From positions 1,116,501 to 1,180,500 of the forward strand of contig NZ_CP069213.1 of NCBI RefSeq assembly GCF_016834455.1: a stretch of 64,000 bases of DNA, given 5' to 3'. This document shows positions 1 through 8,105 of this stretch, piece after piece (position 1 is the stretch's first letter; each line of letters begins with the position of its first letter). The DNA comes from Shewanella litorisediminis. GTDB lineage: Bacteria > Pseudomonadota > Gammaproteobacteria > Enterobacterales > Shewanellaceae. The notes under the pieces are model-generated. The model was not told the DNA's origin. It ran no database searches and saw nothing but the letters and a program-made list of their open reading frames with translations. The translations under genes and the position numbers were made by a program.

Positions 1-681
1 CACGTCTTGAATACCAGGACTGCACAGGTGTTGGATGCTGGACCCGACTGGCGCGCGACTTTTCTAAGCACCATCACCAACCCCAATGTGGCTTATGTCC
101 TCATGATGCTGGGTATCTATGGCTTGCTGTTGGAGTTCTACAGCCCGGGTATTGGGGTTTCCGGCGTGGTGGGGGCTATCAGTTTACTCGTGGCCATGTT
201 TGCACTGCAAATGTTGCCAATTAACTACGCGGGTGCGGGTCTCTTGCTTTTGGGGATTGGGTTGCTGGTGGCTGAATCATTGGTGCCGAGCTTCGGCATA
301 CTCGGTTTCGGTGGGGTAGTGGCCTTTGTGTTGGGTTCCCTCTTTCTTATCGACAGTGAGTTGGATGCTTTTCGCATAGCCTGGCCACTGATTCTGGCGC
401 TGGCGCTGGCGAGCCTGCTGTTTTTTGTCTTGCTGCTATCCATGTTGCTTAAACAGCGCCGAAGAGCGCCTGTCAGTGGTACTGAGGCCATGGTGGGCGG
501 CAGGGCACGGGTGCTCCATGGTTTTCCCGGTAAAGGTGAGGTGCTTTTTATGGGAGAGCACTGGCAGGGCCACTGTGAACATGCCTTGCGGCCGGGAACC
601 TTAGTCAGGGTTGAGGCGATTAAGGGGCTCTTGCTGGAGCTTGGCCCGCTCGACGAATCAAAGGAGAACCAAGATGGGTGA
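1..681 (+). CDS. NfeD-family membrane protein, C-terminal part (5' end outside window)
   Basis: The frame is open to the left edge, so the gene begins upstream and only about 226 codons are visible. Hydrophobic segments lie near visible residues 29-46, 53-72, 75-115 and 125-147, followed by a soluble stretch of about 60 residues (about 150-215) in the position of the NfeD OB-fold. Long NfeD proteins carry a ClpP-like serine protease domain before these helices; it would lie outside the window. NfeD proteins are partners of SPFH/stomatin proteins in membrane quality control. That fits the next gene, which overlaps this one by 8 bases, so the two are probably translationally coupled. Which NfeD subtype this is cannot be decided without the N-terminus. 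Confidence 0.85.
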   Translation, partial: HVLNTRTAQVLDAGPDWRATFLSTITNPNVAYVLMMLGIYGLLLEFYSPGIGVSGVVGAISLLVAMFALQMLPINYAGAGLLLLGIGLLVAESLVPSFGILGFGGVVAFVLGSLFLIDSELDAFRIAWPLILALALASLLFFVLLLSMLLKQRRRAPVSGTEAMVGGRARVLHGFPGKGEVLFMGEHWQGHCEHALRPGTLVRVEAIKGLLLELGPLDESKENQDG

Positions 682-1456
682 CTATATCTTAGATCTACAG
701 GTTTCTTTCAGTGTGTTGATGTTGCTGTTGCTGCTGTTAATTATCTCGATGTTCCGCATCATGCGAGAGTATGAACGGGCAGTCGTCTTTATGTTGGGGC
801 GTTTTTATCGGGTCAAGGGACCTGGGCTCATTATCGTTGTCCCCATTATTCAGCAAATGGTGCGGGTTGATTTACGCACTGTGGTGATGGATGTGCCATC
901 TCAGGATGTTATTAGCCGCGACAATGTGTCAGTGAGGGTGAATGCGGTGCTCTACTTTCGGGTAGTCGATCCCCAGAAGGCCATCATCAACGTGGAAGAC
1001 TTTTTAAACGCAACCAGTCAGCTTGCCCAGACCACGCTGAGATCTGTGTTGGGGCAGCACGAGCTGGATGAGATGCTGGCCAACCGCGACATGCTCAATG
1101 CCGATATCCAGAGGATATTGGACGCGCACACAGATATTTGGGGAATAAAGGTCGCCAATGTGGAAATCAAACATGTCGACCTTAACGAGACCATGATCAG
1201 GGCCATTGCCCGCCAGGCTGAGGCTGAGCGGGAGCGGCGTGCCAAGGTTATCCATGCCTTGGGTGAGTTTGAGGCCTCGGCGCAATTGGTGGCTGCAGCG
1301 GCAAAACTGTCTGAGGAGCCCAATGCCTTGCTGCTGCGCTACCTGCAAACCCTGACCGATGTCGCCGGAGAAAATAATTCCACCATTCTTTTCCCCTTGC
1401 CGATTGAGCTGCTCAGTCATCTCAGCGGTTTAGCATCCACCAAGAAGCCCCAGTAG
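674..1456 (+). CDS. SPFH/stomatin-like (slipin) membrane protein
   Basis: The 260-residue product has one N-terminal membrane helix (about 12-28) and then a band-7/SPFH domain. The stretch around [20 protein letters not shown] and the VDLRTVV strand is typical of stomatin and slipin. A charged helical stretch (about 175-215) precedes the hydrophobic C-terminal oligomerisation region. Family members form ring or cage oligomers in the inner membrane and modulate proteases or channels; the partner is usually the NfeD protein encoded next to it. The start at 674 lies inside the last codons of nfeD, behind an AAGGAGAA ribosome site. A longer upstream start would overlap nfeD much more and is not needed. 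Exact substrate unknown. Confidence 0.9.
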   Translation: MGDYILDLQVSFSVLMLLLLLLIISMFRIMREYERAVVFMLGRFYRVKGPGLIIVVPIIQQMVRVDLRTVVMDVPSQDVISRDNVSVRVNAVLYFRVVDPQKAIINVEDFLNATSQLAQTTLRSVLGQHELDEMLANRDMLNADIQRILDAHTDIWGIKVANVEIKHVDLNETMIRAIARQAEAERERRAKVIHALGEFEASAQLVAAAAKLSEEPNALLLRYLQTLTDVAGENNSTILFPLPIELLSHLSGLASTKKPQ

Positions 1457-1469
1457 TTAAGTTAACAGG

Positions 1470-3281
1470 CTATTGTGGTTGCGGGGGGCGGCTGCTGCAA
1501 AGCCTGTCCCAAGCAACCATTGCCTCGGGGCTGCCATTTTTGGCACTGATATAAGTATTCAGTTTGATGGCGATGGGGCTTTGCTGTTCAGGCGCCGTGG
1601 AGGTGGGCACTTCTATCAGATGCAATCCGCCCTTAACTCCCTGTTCCAGCGCCGCATACAAACCCGTGACCGATTGGCATAAGTGGTACTGGCCGCCGTA
1701 GGCGGCAATCAATTTCGCCACATCAAATCGTTCATCGTTACAGGCGTAAATGGGGGCATCACCACATTTGCCGAGATGGAAAATGTTGTTACGCATGTAC
1801 AGAATGATGAGGTTGGCGTTCTGCTTTTGCAGATTAATTAGTTCATTCGATTGAAAATTAAAGCCGCCATCTCCAGTTATCAGCAGTATCGGCTGTGGGC
1901 TTCCTATGGCATTGAGTTCATCAGCGATGGCTCTGGCGTAGGGCAGGCTGGTACCCATGGCGGCATACCAGGGATTGGCCAGGAAACTTCGGCCAACACT
2001 CGAGGCTCTGGCCTCCAGGGCAAACGCGGCGAAGAGTGCATTGCCCACTTCCGGCACCAAAATAAAGTCTTGCCCGTTCCCGCGCTGAAACTGATTAATG
2101 GCCCCGGCAAGATTGGCATATCCCACAGATGCGGTTTCTTCGGGTGTGTCAGAAAGAGCGGCATCACGCTGGCCGGCTGGGGACAGATTGCGTACCGGTA
2201 AGTTGGCCTTGTCCAGTGCATCCATTACCGCCTGTAAATCCAGCTCCCAGCGGGCGGTCCCTTTCAGCAGGGTCTTGTTCGTGTGCTTGTCGATGGCGTG
2301 GGTGCCGCTGCCGAAGGCGTTGTTGGTGTCTGAGTCATAGATGGCAGTACCGAATTCAAGCACATAGTCCGCTTTTTCTTCTATGTAACCTTGCCCGCGG
2401 CATTGGCTGAACACGCCATTGTATGCTCCCTGGCATAGGGGATGAGATTCATCGACCATGCCCTTGGCAAACCAACTGGTGGCATAGGGCAGCCCCAGGC
2501 GCTGGCAAAAGTGCACAATACGCTGAAGCAAAGCCCCGTTCATTCGCAGGCGCTCCCCCAGGTACACCAGAGGATATTTGGCCCGCACCAAACGACTGCA
2601 AATGTCATCGGCGATAAGTCCTGCACCTTCAAGATCCAGTCGGGTCATGGCGTTAAGCTCTGCCAGATTAGCCGGAAGTCGCAGGCTCTGTGTTGGCTGT
2701 TTGACCAGATCTCTGGGCACTTCGATATACACGGGTTGGCGGGTTTGAACAGCTTCGCACACCAGCTCAAAAAAACGCGCCGCTGCCACATTGGGTTGCC
2801 CCTGATGGCGCTGCCCCTGCAATCGTTCAGCTTTTATCCCCAGCGCTTTGAAGGCGTTGAGCGCCGCATTAAGGTCGGTATGCCAACCCGAGGCGGGATG
2901 GACCATGTGGTGCAGGGCATGGCCGTGTATTTCCTGCTCTCCTGGGGCACCGGATAAGAAAATCACCGGCAAGCCTTCGGTGCGGGCAAGGGCGGCGGCG
3001 CTGACACAGGGTAGGCTCCCCACGGTATAGGTAGTAAGGCAGGCGCCAAGGCCGGTTAGCTCTGCCTGTGCACAGGCGCTGAATCCGGCGTGCATTTCGT
3101 TGCTGGAGGGTAATACCTGTAAAGGGCCATCAAGGGCGTTGATAAGGTTAGCCACAAAATCGCCCCCGACACCGTAGAGCCGTTTCAAGCCAAAAAAGCC
3201 CAGGATGTCGCAAAGGCTTTGGCCCAGACTGGGGAGCTGCTCACTGTAAGCCGAGCCGAGATTTTGAGAGATAGAAGTCAT
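1470..3281 (-). CDS. ThDP-dependent alpha-keto acid decarboxylase-like enzyme (PDC/IPDC type)
   Basis: The 603-residue protein has the ThDP-enzyme plan: a Pyr domain (about 15-190), a central domain (about 215-360) and a PP domain (about 390-580). The cofactor motif GDGGFNFQ starts at residue 470 and ends in NN at 498-499. The activating glutamate is E62. The residues typical of pyruvate and indolepyruvate decarboxylases are present: D41 in GGDF and the His pair H124-H125. However, the segment after NN reads IFHLGKCGDAP, without the glutamate that PDC and IPDC carry there, so the reaction or substrate may differ. Likely chemistry is non-oxidative decarboxylation of a 2-keto acid to an aldehyde. 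The gene is monocistronic and converges on the stomatin-like gene with a 13-base gap. It is about 50 residues longer than usual PDCs. Confidence 0.8.
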   Translation of the reverse strand: MTSISQNLGSAYSEQLPSLGQSLCDILGFFGLKRLYGVGGDFVANLINALDGPLQVLPSSNEMHAGFSACAQAELTGLGACLTTYTVGSLPCVSAAALARTEGLPVIFLSGAPGEQEIHGHALHHMVHPASGWHTDLNAALNAFKALGIKAERLQGQRHQGQPNVAAARFFELVCEAVQTRQPVYIEVPRDLVKQPTQSLRLPANLAELNAMTRLDLEGAGLIADDICSRLVRAKYPLVYLGERLRMNGALLQRIVHFCQRLGLPYATSWFAKGMVDESHPLCQGAYNGVFSQCRGQGYIEEKADYVLEFGTAIYDSDTNNAFGSGTHAIDKHTNKTLLKGTARWELDLQAVMDALDKANLPVRNLSPAGQRDAALSDTPEETASVGYANLAGAINQFQRGNGQDFILVPEVGNALFAAFALEARASSVGRSFLANPWYAAMGTSLPYARAIADELNAIGSPQPILLITGDGGFNFQSNELINLQKQNANLIILYMRNNIFHLGKCGDAPIYACNDERFDVAKLIAAYGGQYHLCQSVTGLYAALEQGVKGGLHLIEVPTSTAPEQQSPIAIKLNTYISAKNGSPEAMVAWDRLCSSRPPQPQ

Positions 3282-3478
3282 AAGTTATCCGCCGCAACGG
3301 GGCAAAGGCGTTGCCCCACAAATGCCCGAAGCTTAAGACTGACACGGCCTGCGGATGTTGATGTGGATCATGTGTGACCCATCTGCCCGGATAACGTGCT
3401 GTCATCCGGGCGTGACACTATGGTGAGATTGAAGGTTATCTTATTGATTATTTATAGCTATTTCTTGGAAAGTCTGGC

Positions 3479-5143
3479 TTACGTTCCTTGCAGCAGCTCG
3501 CGGGCATTGGCGAGGGTATTTTCGGTAATGGTGTCACCGCCCAACAAACGGGCCAGTTCCTGTATCCGGGCCTCTTTGTCCAGCGGCTTCATCGAGGTTT
3601 CGGTTTGGCCACCCTTACTGGATTTGTTCACAAACATATGTTGGTGGCCATTACCGGCAACCTGGGGCAAGTGGGTGACACAAAACACCTGCGTCGCTTC
3701 ACCGAGGGAGCGGAGCATACGGCCAACCACGGCTGCGGTGGGGCCCGAGATACCCACATCCACTTCGTCAAAAATCAGTGTGGGGGTCGAGACCTTTTTC
3801 GCGGTAATCACCTGAATGCCCAGTCCAATGCGGCTCAGTTCACCGCCCGAGGCAACCTTGGCCAATGGCGACAGGGGCTGACCGGGGTTGGTGGTCACCA
3901 AAAACTCCACACTGTCACTGCCGTTTGCACTCATTACCTTGTCGTTAAAGTTCACTTCAATGGTGAACTTCCCCTTGGGCATATTGAGTTCCTGAATGGA
4001 GGCGGTGACCTGTTTATCCAGCTCTTTGGCATAGCGAAGACGGCTTTGGCTGAGCTTCTGCGCATGATTGAAATAGGCTTCTCTGCTGGTTTGTACCTGC
4101 TGTTTAAGCTCATCCAGCTGGGCTTCATCGGAGTCCAATCCGGCAAGCTCCCTGGCAAGCTCTTGATGATGTGCAGCCAGTTTGTTGGCGGCGACATGGT
4201 GTTTTCGAGCCAGGGTCATGGCTTTGGAGAGTCGTTCCTCGAGGGCGGCAAAATGCTCGGGATCCAGCTCAAGGTTGGACAGATAGCGGCCAAGCTCACT
4301 GCTGCTTTCCTGCACCTGAATAAGGGCGTCATTGAGCATGTTCCCGATGGGGGCCAGGGTAGGGTCAAGCGACTCCAGGGTTGCGGCGAGGGATAAGGCT
4401 CGGTTGAGTAGCGACTCAATATTGCCTTCGTCGGATTCGCTGAGCAGCGATAAGGTGTGCTGGCAGTCTTCAATCAGGGCGGTGCCGTTGGCAAGGCGTT
4501 TGTGCTCAGCCTCGATTTGTTCGAACTCCCCTTCAGCGAGCGCAAATTCATCCAGTTCTTCAACCTGATATTGCAGCAGCTGTTTGCGGGAGATTCGTTC
4601 CTGCTGGCTTTGTTCAAGCTGTCTTAATTCAGCTTCGACCTGACGGCAGCGCTGGTAGGCGCTGGCCACAGACTCCTGCAGCATGCGGTGATTGGCGTAG
4701 CTGTCCAGCAGTGACAGCTGGTGTTCGTTTTTTAAGAGTGCATGGTGTGCGTGTTGGCCGTGTACTCCTACCAGGTATTGCCCAAGGGATTTGAGCTGCG
4801 ACAGGGGCACAGGGTTGCCATTGATGTAGGCCCGTGAACGGCCATCAGAAGTGATGGTTCGCCTGAGAATACATTCGTCGTCCAGCTCAAGATCGTTGTC
4901 CTCCAGCCAGCGCCGAGCCAGGGGCACATCATCCAGAGAGAAGCGGGCGCTGACCTCGGTTTTGCTGGCACCGGGACGCACGGCGGCTGCATCGGCGCGA
5001 TTACCCAGGCACAACCCCAGGGCATCGATGGCGATAGACTTACCGGCACCGGTTTCGCCGGTAATACTGGTCATACCCGGACGGAAGTCCAATTCCAGAA
5101 AGCGAACAATGGCAAAGTTATTGATGCTGAGCTGACAAAGCAT
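3479..5143 (-). CDS. recN: DNA repair protein RecN (SMC-like ATPase)
   Basis: This 554-residue protein has the full RecN architecture. Walker A GETGAGKS lies at about residues 29-36. Two long coiled-coil arms (about 155-390) flank a hinge. The C-terminal signature segment ASGGELSRIGL and the Walker B LIFDEVDVGIS follow. RecN is an SMC-family ATPase recruited to double-strand breaks in RecA-dependent recombinational repair. It is a classic strongly SOS-induced gene, and the promoter here carries two LexA-box-like sites. The start at 5143 (MLCQLSI) matches family N-termini. No convincing terminator is seen directly downstream. Confidence 0.97.
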   Translation of the reverse strand: MLCQLSINNFAIVRFLELDFRPGMTSITGETGAGKSIAIDALGLCLGNRADAAAVRPGASKTEVSARFSLDDVPLARRWLEDNDLELDDECILRRTITSDGRSRAYINGNPVPLSQLKSLGQYLVGVHGQHAHHALLKNEHQLSLLDSYANHRMLQESVASAYQRCRQVEAELRQLEQSQQERISRKQLLQYQVEELDEFALAEGEFEQIEAEHKRLANGTALIEDCQHTLSLLSESDEGNIESLLNRALSLAATLESLDPTLAPIGNMLNDALIQVQESSSELGRYLSNLELDPEHFAALEERLSKAMTLARKHHVAANKLAAHHQELARELAGLDSDEAQLDELKQQVQTSREAYFNHAQKLSQSRLRYAKELDKQVTASIQELNMPKGKFTIEVNFNDKVMSANGSDSVEFLVTTNPGQPLSPLAKVASGGELSRIGLGIQVITAKKVSTPTLIFDEVDVGISGPTAAVVGRMLRSLGEATQVFCVTHLPQVAGNGHQHMFVNKSSKGGQTETSMKPLDKEARIQELARLLGGDTITENTLANARELLQGT

Positions 5144-5174
5144 GACGGCAATCCTGTGTGATTAGTCATCAAAG

Positions 5175-5218
5175 TACTGTATTGATAAACAGTATATACT
5201 GATTTTTTGTACAGTAAA
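5175..5218 (-). promoter_or_regulatory. recN promoter with two overlapping LexA boxes
   Basis: On the minus strand a -35 TTTACT (5213-5218) and a -10 TATACT (5191-5196) are separated by 16 bases. Box 1 is CTGT-N8-ACAG at 5177-5192 and matches the SOS consensus perfectly; it covers the -10. Box 2 at 5199-5214 reads CTGA-N8-ACAG on the plus strand, one mismatch, and covers the region up to the -35. The boxes are 22 bases apart, about two helical turns, so two LexA dimers could bind the same face. Repression should be tight. Confidence 0.85.
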
Positions 5219-5251
5219 TCGTCCCAGGGGCCCGGCGTAAAAATTTTTTGG

Positions 5252-6199
5252 CTACCGGCTTACCCAGTTTAATCCCATCGTCAGTAGCGGCAATGTGAAC
5301 AGTGTCAGCAGGGTGCCTGCCACTATGCCCCGGGCGATTTGCTTTTCCAGGGTTTTATCCTGATAGGCCAGCAGGTAAACGCTGGCGGCCGTGGGCATGG
5401 CGGCAAGAAGTACCCCCATCGCGGTCAGTTGTGGGCCAACGCCTATCAAGGCGAAGAGCAGCCATACCAGAAACGGCTGCAATGCCAGTTTAGCCAGATT
5501 CACATGCCAGAAGGGCACGCCCGTCTCAGGGTGTTCAGGCTCTCGCATGGAGCGGGCCAGTGCTATGCCAATGGCAAAGAGTGCGCAGGGGCTGGAGCTT
5601 TTACCTATCCATGTCACAAGGGAATCCAGTATCGGAGGCAGTGAAAACTGCATTGCCGAGGCCAATACCCCGAGCGCACAGCCGATGACCACAGGATTCC
5701 TGCTCACCACCCGCAGCGCAAGGCTTATACGAGCCACGCCGGTCAGCGGTTGGGTCGCGAGTCTTAATTGCACCACGGTAACGGCAAACATCAAGACTGA
5801 TAAAAGGCTTGCCAGCGCGGCAGCCATCAGCGCCCGCGGATTATCCGGAAACAGCATCGCCAGCACAGGAATGCCGATAAAGGCTGTGTTGCCGAAGGTT
5901 GCCGAGAGGGCGCGTAAGCTCGCCGGACGGGTTTGTCCCTGCTCATGTTTCAGTGACCACAGCTGCACCAATACATAGGTCACCACCATGGCAAGCAGAT
6001 AACCCAGCACAAATCTGGCATTGAGAATTTCTTCAATGGGAGTGTCGGCCAGGCTCACATAAAGGATGGCCGGAAATGCCAGGTAGTACACGTATTGATT
6101 GAGAAAACGTTCGAGCCAAGAGGGAAGGAGCCTCGAACTGGCCGCGCCCGCAATCATCACGGCAACAACAGCGAGCAGCGGAATGATGAGGTTGAACAT
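5252..6199 (-). CDS. AEC-family (auxin efflux carrier-like) permease
   Basis: The 315-residue protein is almost entirely hydrophobic, with about ten predicted membrane helices in two five-helix halves. This is the pattern of the AEC/BASS-like fold. Typical features are FPAILYVSL in an early helix, the FGNTAFIGIPV segment near residue 105, and an ALFAIGIALA helix in the second half. Bacterial AEC members export or exchange small organic acids such as malate, malonate or amino-acid derivatives; no substrate can be assigned here. The gene is transcribed divergently from a LysR regulator at 6335, the usual arrangement when the regulator controls the transporter. Confidence 0.88.
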   Translation of the reverse strand: MFNLIIPLLAVVAVMIAGAASSRLLPSWLERFLNQYVYYLAFPAILYVSLADTPIEEILNARFVLGYLLAMVVTYVLVQLWSLKHEQGQTRPASLRALSATFGNTAFIGIPVLAMLFPDNPRALMAAALASLLSVLMFAVTVVQLRLATQPLTGVARISLALRVVSRNPVVIGCALGVLASAMQFSLPPILDSLVTWIGKSSSPCALFAIGIALARSMREPEHPETGVPFWHVNLAKLALQPFLVWLLFALIGVGPQLTAMGVLLAAMPTAASVYLLAYQDKTLEKQIARGIVAGTLLTLFTLPLLTMGLNWVSR

Positions 6200-6281
6200 G
6201 AAAGATGATGCCTCGGCAGATCACAATTTCCCCGTATTGCTGGGGGCATGGCAGGCAAATTAGCATATCATGATGCGAGCT

Positions 6282-6299
6282 GACCATTGGTCCTTGGTC
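6282..6299. promoter_or_regulatory. Candidate LysR operator in the divergent intergenic region
   Basis: A perfect odd palindrome GACCA-T-TGGTC (6282-6292) is followed by another TTGGTC (6294-6299). It lies 36-53 bases before the regulator's start codon, between the AEC permease and LysR genes. It has the size and place of a LysR-type binding site but could be fortuitous. Confidence 0.3.
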
Positions 6300-6334
6300 G
6301 CAGGCATATCCATGATTAACGACAGGAAACGGGC

Positions 6335-7237
6335 ATGAGAGAGCATCCGGGCAGCGAACTTGAACTGATTTACCTCTTTGTGCAGTTGGTGGATGCGGGC
6401 AGCCTTTCTGCGGTGGCAGACCGATTGTCCATGCCCGTGGCAACCGTCAGTCGCAAACTGTCCCGCCTGGAAGAAAACCGCGGCCGTCAGCTATTGATGC
6501 GAAGCACCCGCAAAATTCGCCTTACCGAAGAAGGTATGGCGCTTTACGAGCGCTACAAATCCCTTGTGAGTGCTGTGGATGCCCTTTACGGTGATGGCGA
6601 AGACCCGCTCGAAGGCACGCTGCGTATTGCTGCCCCCATCTCCATCATCTCGATGATTTTTATGAAGACCATCAACGAGTTTCGTCGCGAATATCCCGGG
6701 ATCAGGCTGCATATCACCCAAAAAAATGAGGTGGTCGACCTTATAGACAAGGGCATAGATATCGCCATCGTGGGCGGTATTCAGCCGGATTCGTCCTGGA
6801 TTGCGGTGCCGCTTGGGACACTTGATTACCGCCTGGTGGCATCGCCGGGGTATCTGCAGCGCCGGGGCATGCCCGGGCACCCAAGTAACCTCGCAGCCCA
6901 CGATATTATTAAGGTTTGGCCCTTATATAATTGGTCGCTGAGGCATCCTCAGGGCGAGGCCTTCTATTATGACGGCCCCGCAAGCCTGACGCTGACCGAC
7001 TTACAGGGAGCAATCAGTGCCTGTGTCGATGATGGTGGCATTTTGTATGGGCCGGAGCTCTTCTTTAAGCAGGAGCTGCAACGCGGCCTGCTGTTGCCTG
7101 TTTTGCCACAGTGGCGGGGAGAAACGCGGCGGATTTCGATTTTGTGTCACCAACGGCAGCAACAACCCGCCAAGGTGAAGGCCTTTATCGATTTTATGAA
7201 GGCGCGGGCGCCGGGGTTATTTGCCATGGACGCTTAA
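6335..7237 (+). CDS. LysR-family transcriptional regulator
   Basis: The 300-residue protein has an N-terminal winged helix-turn-helix (about 8-66, with AVADRLSMPVATVSRKLSRLE). A LysR substrate-binding domain follows (about 90-292), starting at GTLRIAAPISI. The helix-turn-helix and the RSTRKIRLTEEG wing resemble the CrgA/AaeR-like branch. The start ATG at 6335 has an AGGAAA ribosome site. The gene diverges from the AEC permease and probably controls it in response to the transported compound. Its stop codon overlaps the stop codon of the convergent small gene at 7234. Confidence 0.93.
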   Translation: MREHPGSELELIYLFVQLVDAGSLSAVADRLSMPVATVSRKLSRLEENRGRQLLMRSTRKIRLTEEGMALYERYKSLVSAVDALYGDGEDPLEGTLRIAAPISIISMIFMKTINEFRREYPGIRLHITQKNEVVDLIDKGIDIAIVGGIQPDSSWIAVPLGTLDYRLVASPGYLQRRGMPGHPSNLAAHDIIKVWPLYNWSLRHPQGEAFYYDGPASLTLTDLQGAISACVDDGGILYGPELFFKQELQRGLLLPVLPQWRGETRRISILCHQRQQQPAKVKAFIDFMKARAPGLFAMDA

Positions 7238-7476
7238 CCCAACTGCTTTTTACGTCCTTTGGGGGCATGGCCGGGTTTGCGCTTGGGGGCGGTGGCAGGG
7301 GGAGCCGGATAGTCCTTCACCGGAGGAAGGACGCCCAGCTCCTGATAAAACGCCACCTGGCGACGAAGTTCAAACAAAGAGCCGATGCGTACTTCATCGG
7401 CTATGGTTAGACGCCAGCTGTCGGTTTTTCCTTCGAGGTTGGTGAGTATAAAACCATGATATAGCAAGGTTCTCAC
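7234..7476 (-). CDS. Small conserved-looking protein of unknown function (80 aa)
   Basis: I do not recognise a family. A GTG start at 7474-7476 is preceded by a good GGGGGA ribosome site at proper spacing. The product is 80 residues. The N-terminal half is mixed alpha/beta (YHGFILTNLEG, then a helix with FELRRQVAFYQELG). The C-terminus is Pro/Lys/Arg-rich (PPATAPKRKPGHAPKGRKK), suggesting nucleic-acid or ribosome contact, though that is only inference. The gene begins 23 bases after the yjaG stop, so it looks like the last gene of a barA-yjaG operon. The stop codon overlaps that of the convergent LysR gene. Confidence 0.65.
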   Translation of the reverse strand: MRTLLYHGFILTNLEGKTDSWRLTIADEVRIGSLFELRRQVAFYQELGVLPPVKDYPAPPATAPKRKPGHAPKGRKKQLG

Positions 7477-7499
7477 GCGTTATCCCCCGAATATCCGTT

Positions 7500-8105
7500 T
7501 CAGGCTTCCTGCAGGCTGATACCAATATTGGACACGCCGCTGGACACCAGTTCTTTGCGCAGAGCCTTGATAAAATCCGCCGACATATCCGGATTGTCTT
7601 CAATCAGCTCCAATAAGGAGCCTTGCAGTTCACGCTCAGCAACCATGGCTTCGTGGGCAAAGACAAAGTCATCCAGCGCCTCGTCTTCCAATTCGACGTC
7701 ACTGATGGCTTCAATGTAGTTGGCCACGGTGGCGGAAGACAGCTTACTGATATTGGTGATGTCTTCTTCGATTTTGCTCTCGATGCCGCTCAGCAGGCTT
7801 ATCAGGGCGACTACGGCATCCATGGCAGGGTACACGCCGTAAACGTCAAAGTTTTCCGGCTCCGGGATCACCTCTTCGAGTCTGTTGGTGTGCAGCTCCA
7901 GGTTTAATTTGAGCTTTCTGTCGTAAAGCGACTGCCACAGCAGGTTCAATACGGTGTCCAGCACCTTGGGGTCGCCAAATTCGCAGACTTCGGAAAACAG
8001 CTGATAGTTGGGATACATGCGCTGGCACAGGGCAACGGCAAATAATTGCTTTTGCAGCAAAGACAGCGCTTTGAGACGCTTGAAAAATCCGGGTTTAGAA
8101 CTCAT
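7500..8105 (-). CDS. yjaG: DUF416 family protein, YjaG-like
   Basis: The 201-residue, largely helical acidic protein matches the DUF416/YjaG family in length and pattern. Recognisable parts are the N-terminal KRLKALSLLQKQLFAVALCQRM, the central NLLWQSLYDRK, and the MDAVVALISLLSGIES helix. E. coli YjaG has 196 residues and no established function. Its start overlaps the end of barA by 11 bases, so the two are almost certainly cotranscribed and translationally coupled. This is a different neighbourhood from E. coli. A link to BarA signalling is possible but unproven. Confidence 0.85.
   Translation of the reverse strand: MSSKPGFFKRLKALSLLQKQLFAVALCQRMYPNYQLFSEVCEFGDPKVLDTVLNLLWQSLYDRKLKLNLELHTNRLEEVIPEPENFDVYGVYPAMDAVVALISLLSGIESKIEEDITNISKLSSATVANYIEAISDVELEDEALDDFVFAHEAMVAERELQGSLLELIEDNPDMSADFIKALRKELVSSGVSNIGISLQEA

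Noticed and set aside
3386..3410. CCCGGAT/ATCCGGG hairpin as a terminator between recN and the decarboxylase gene
   Set aside because: It has no T tract on either strand and lies upstream of the decarboxylase start; function not supported.
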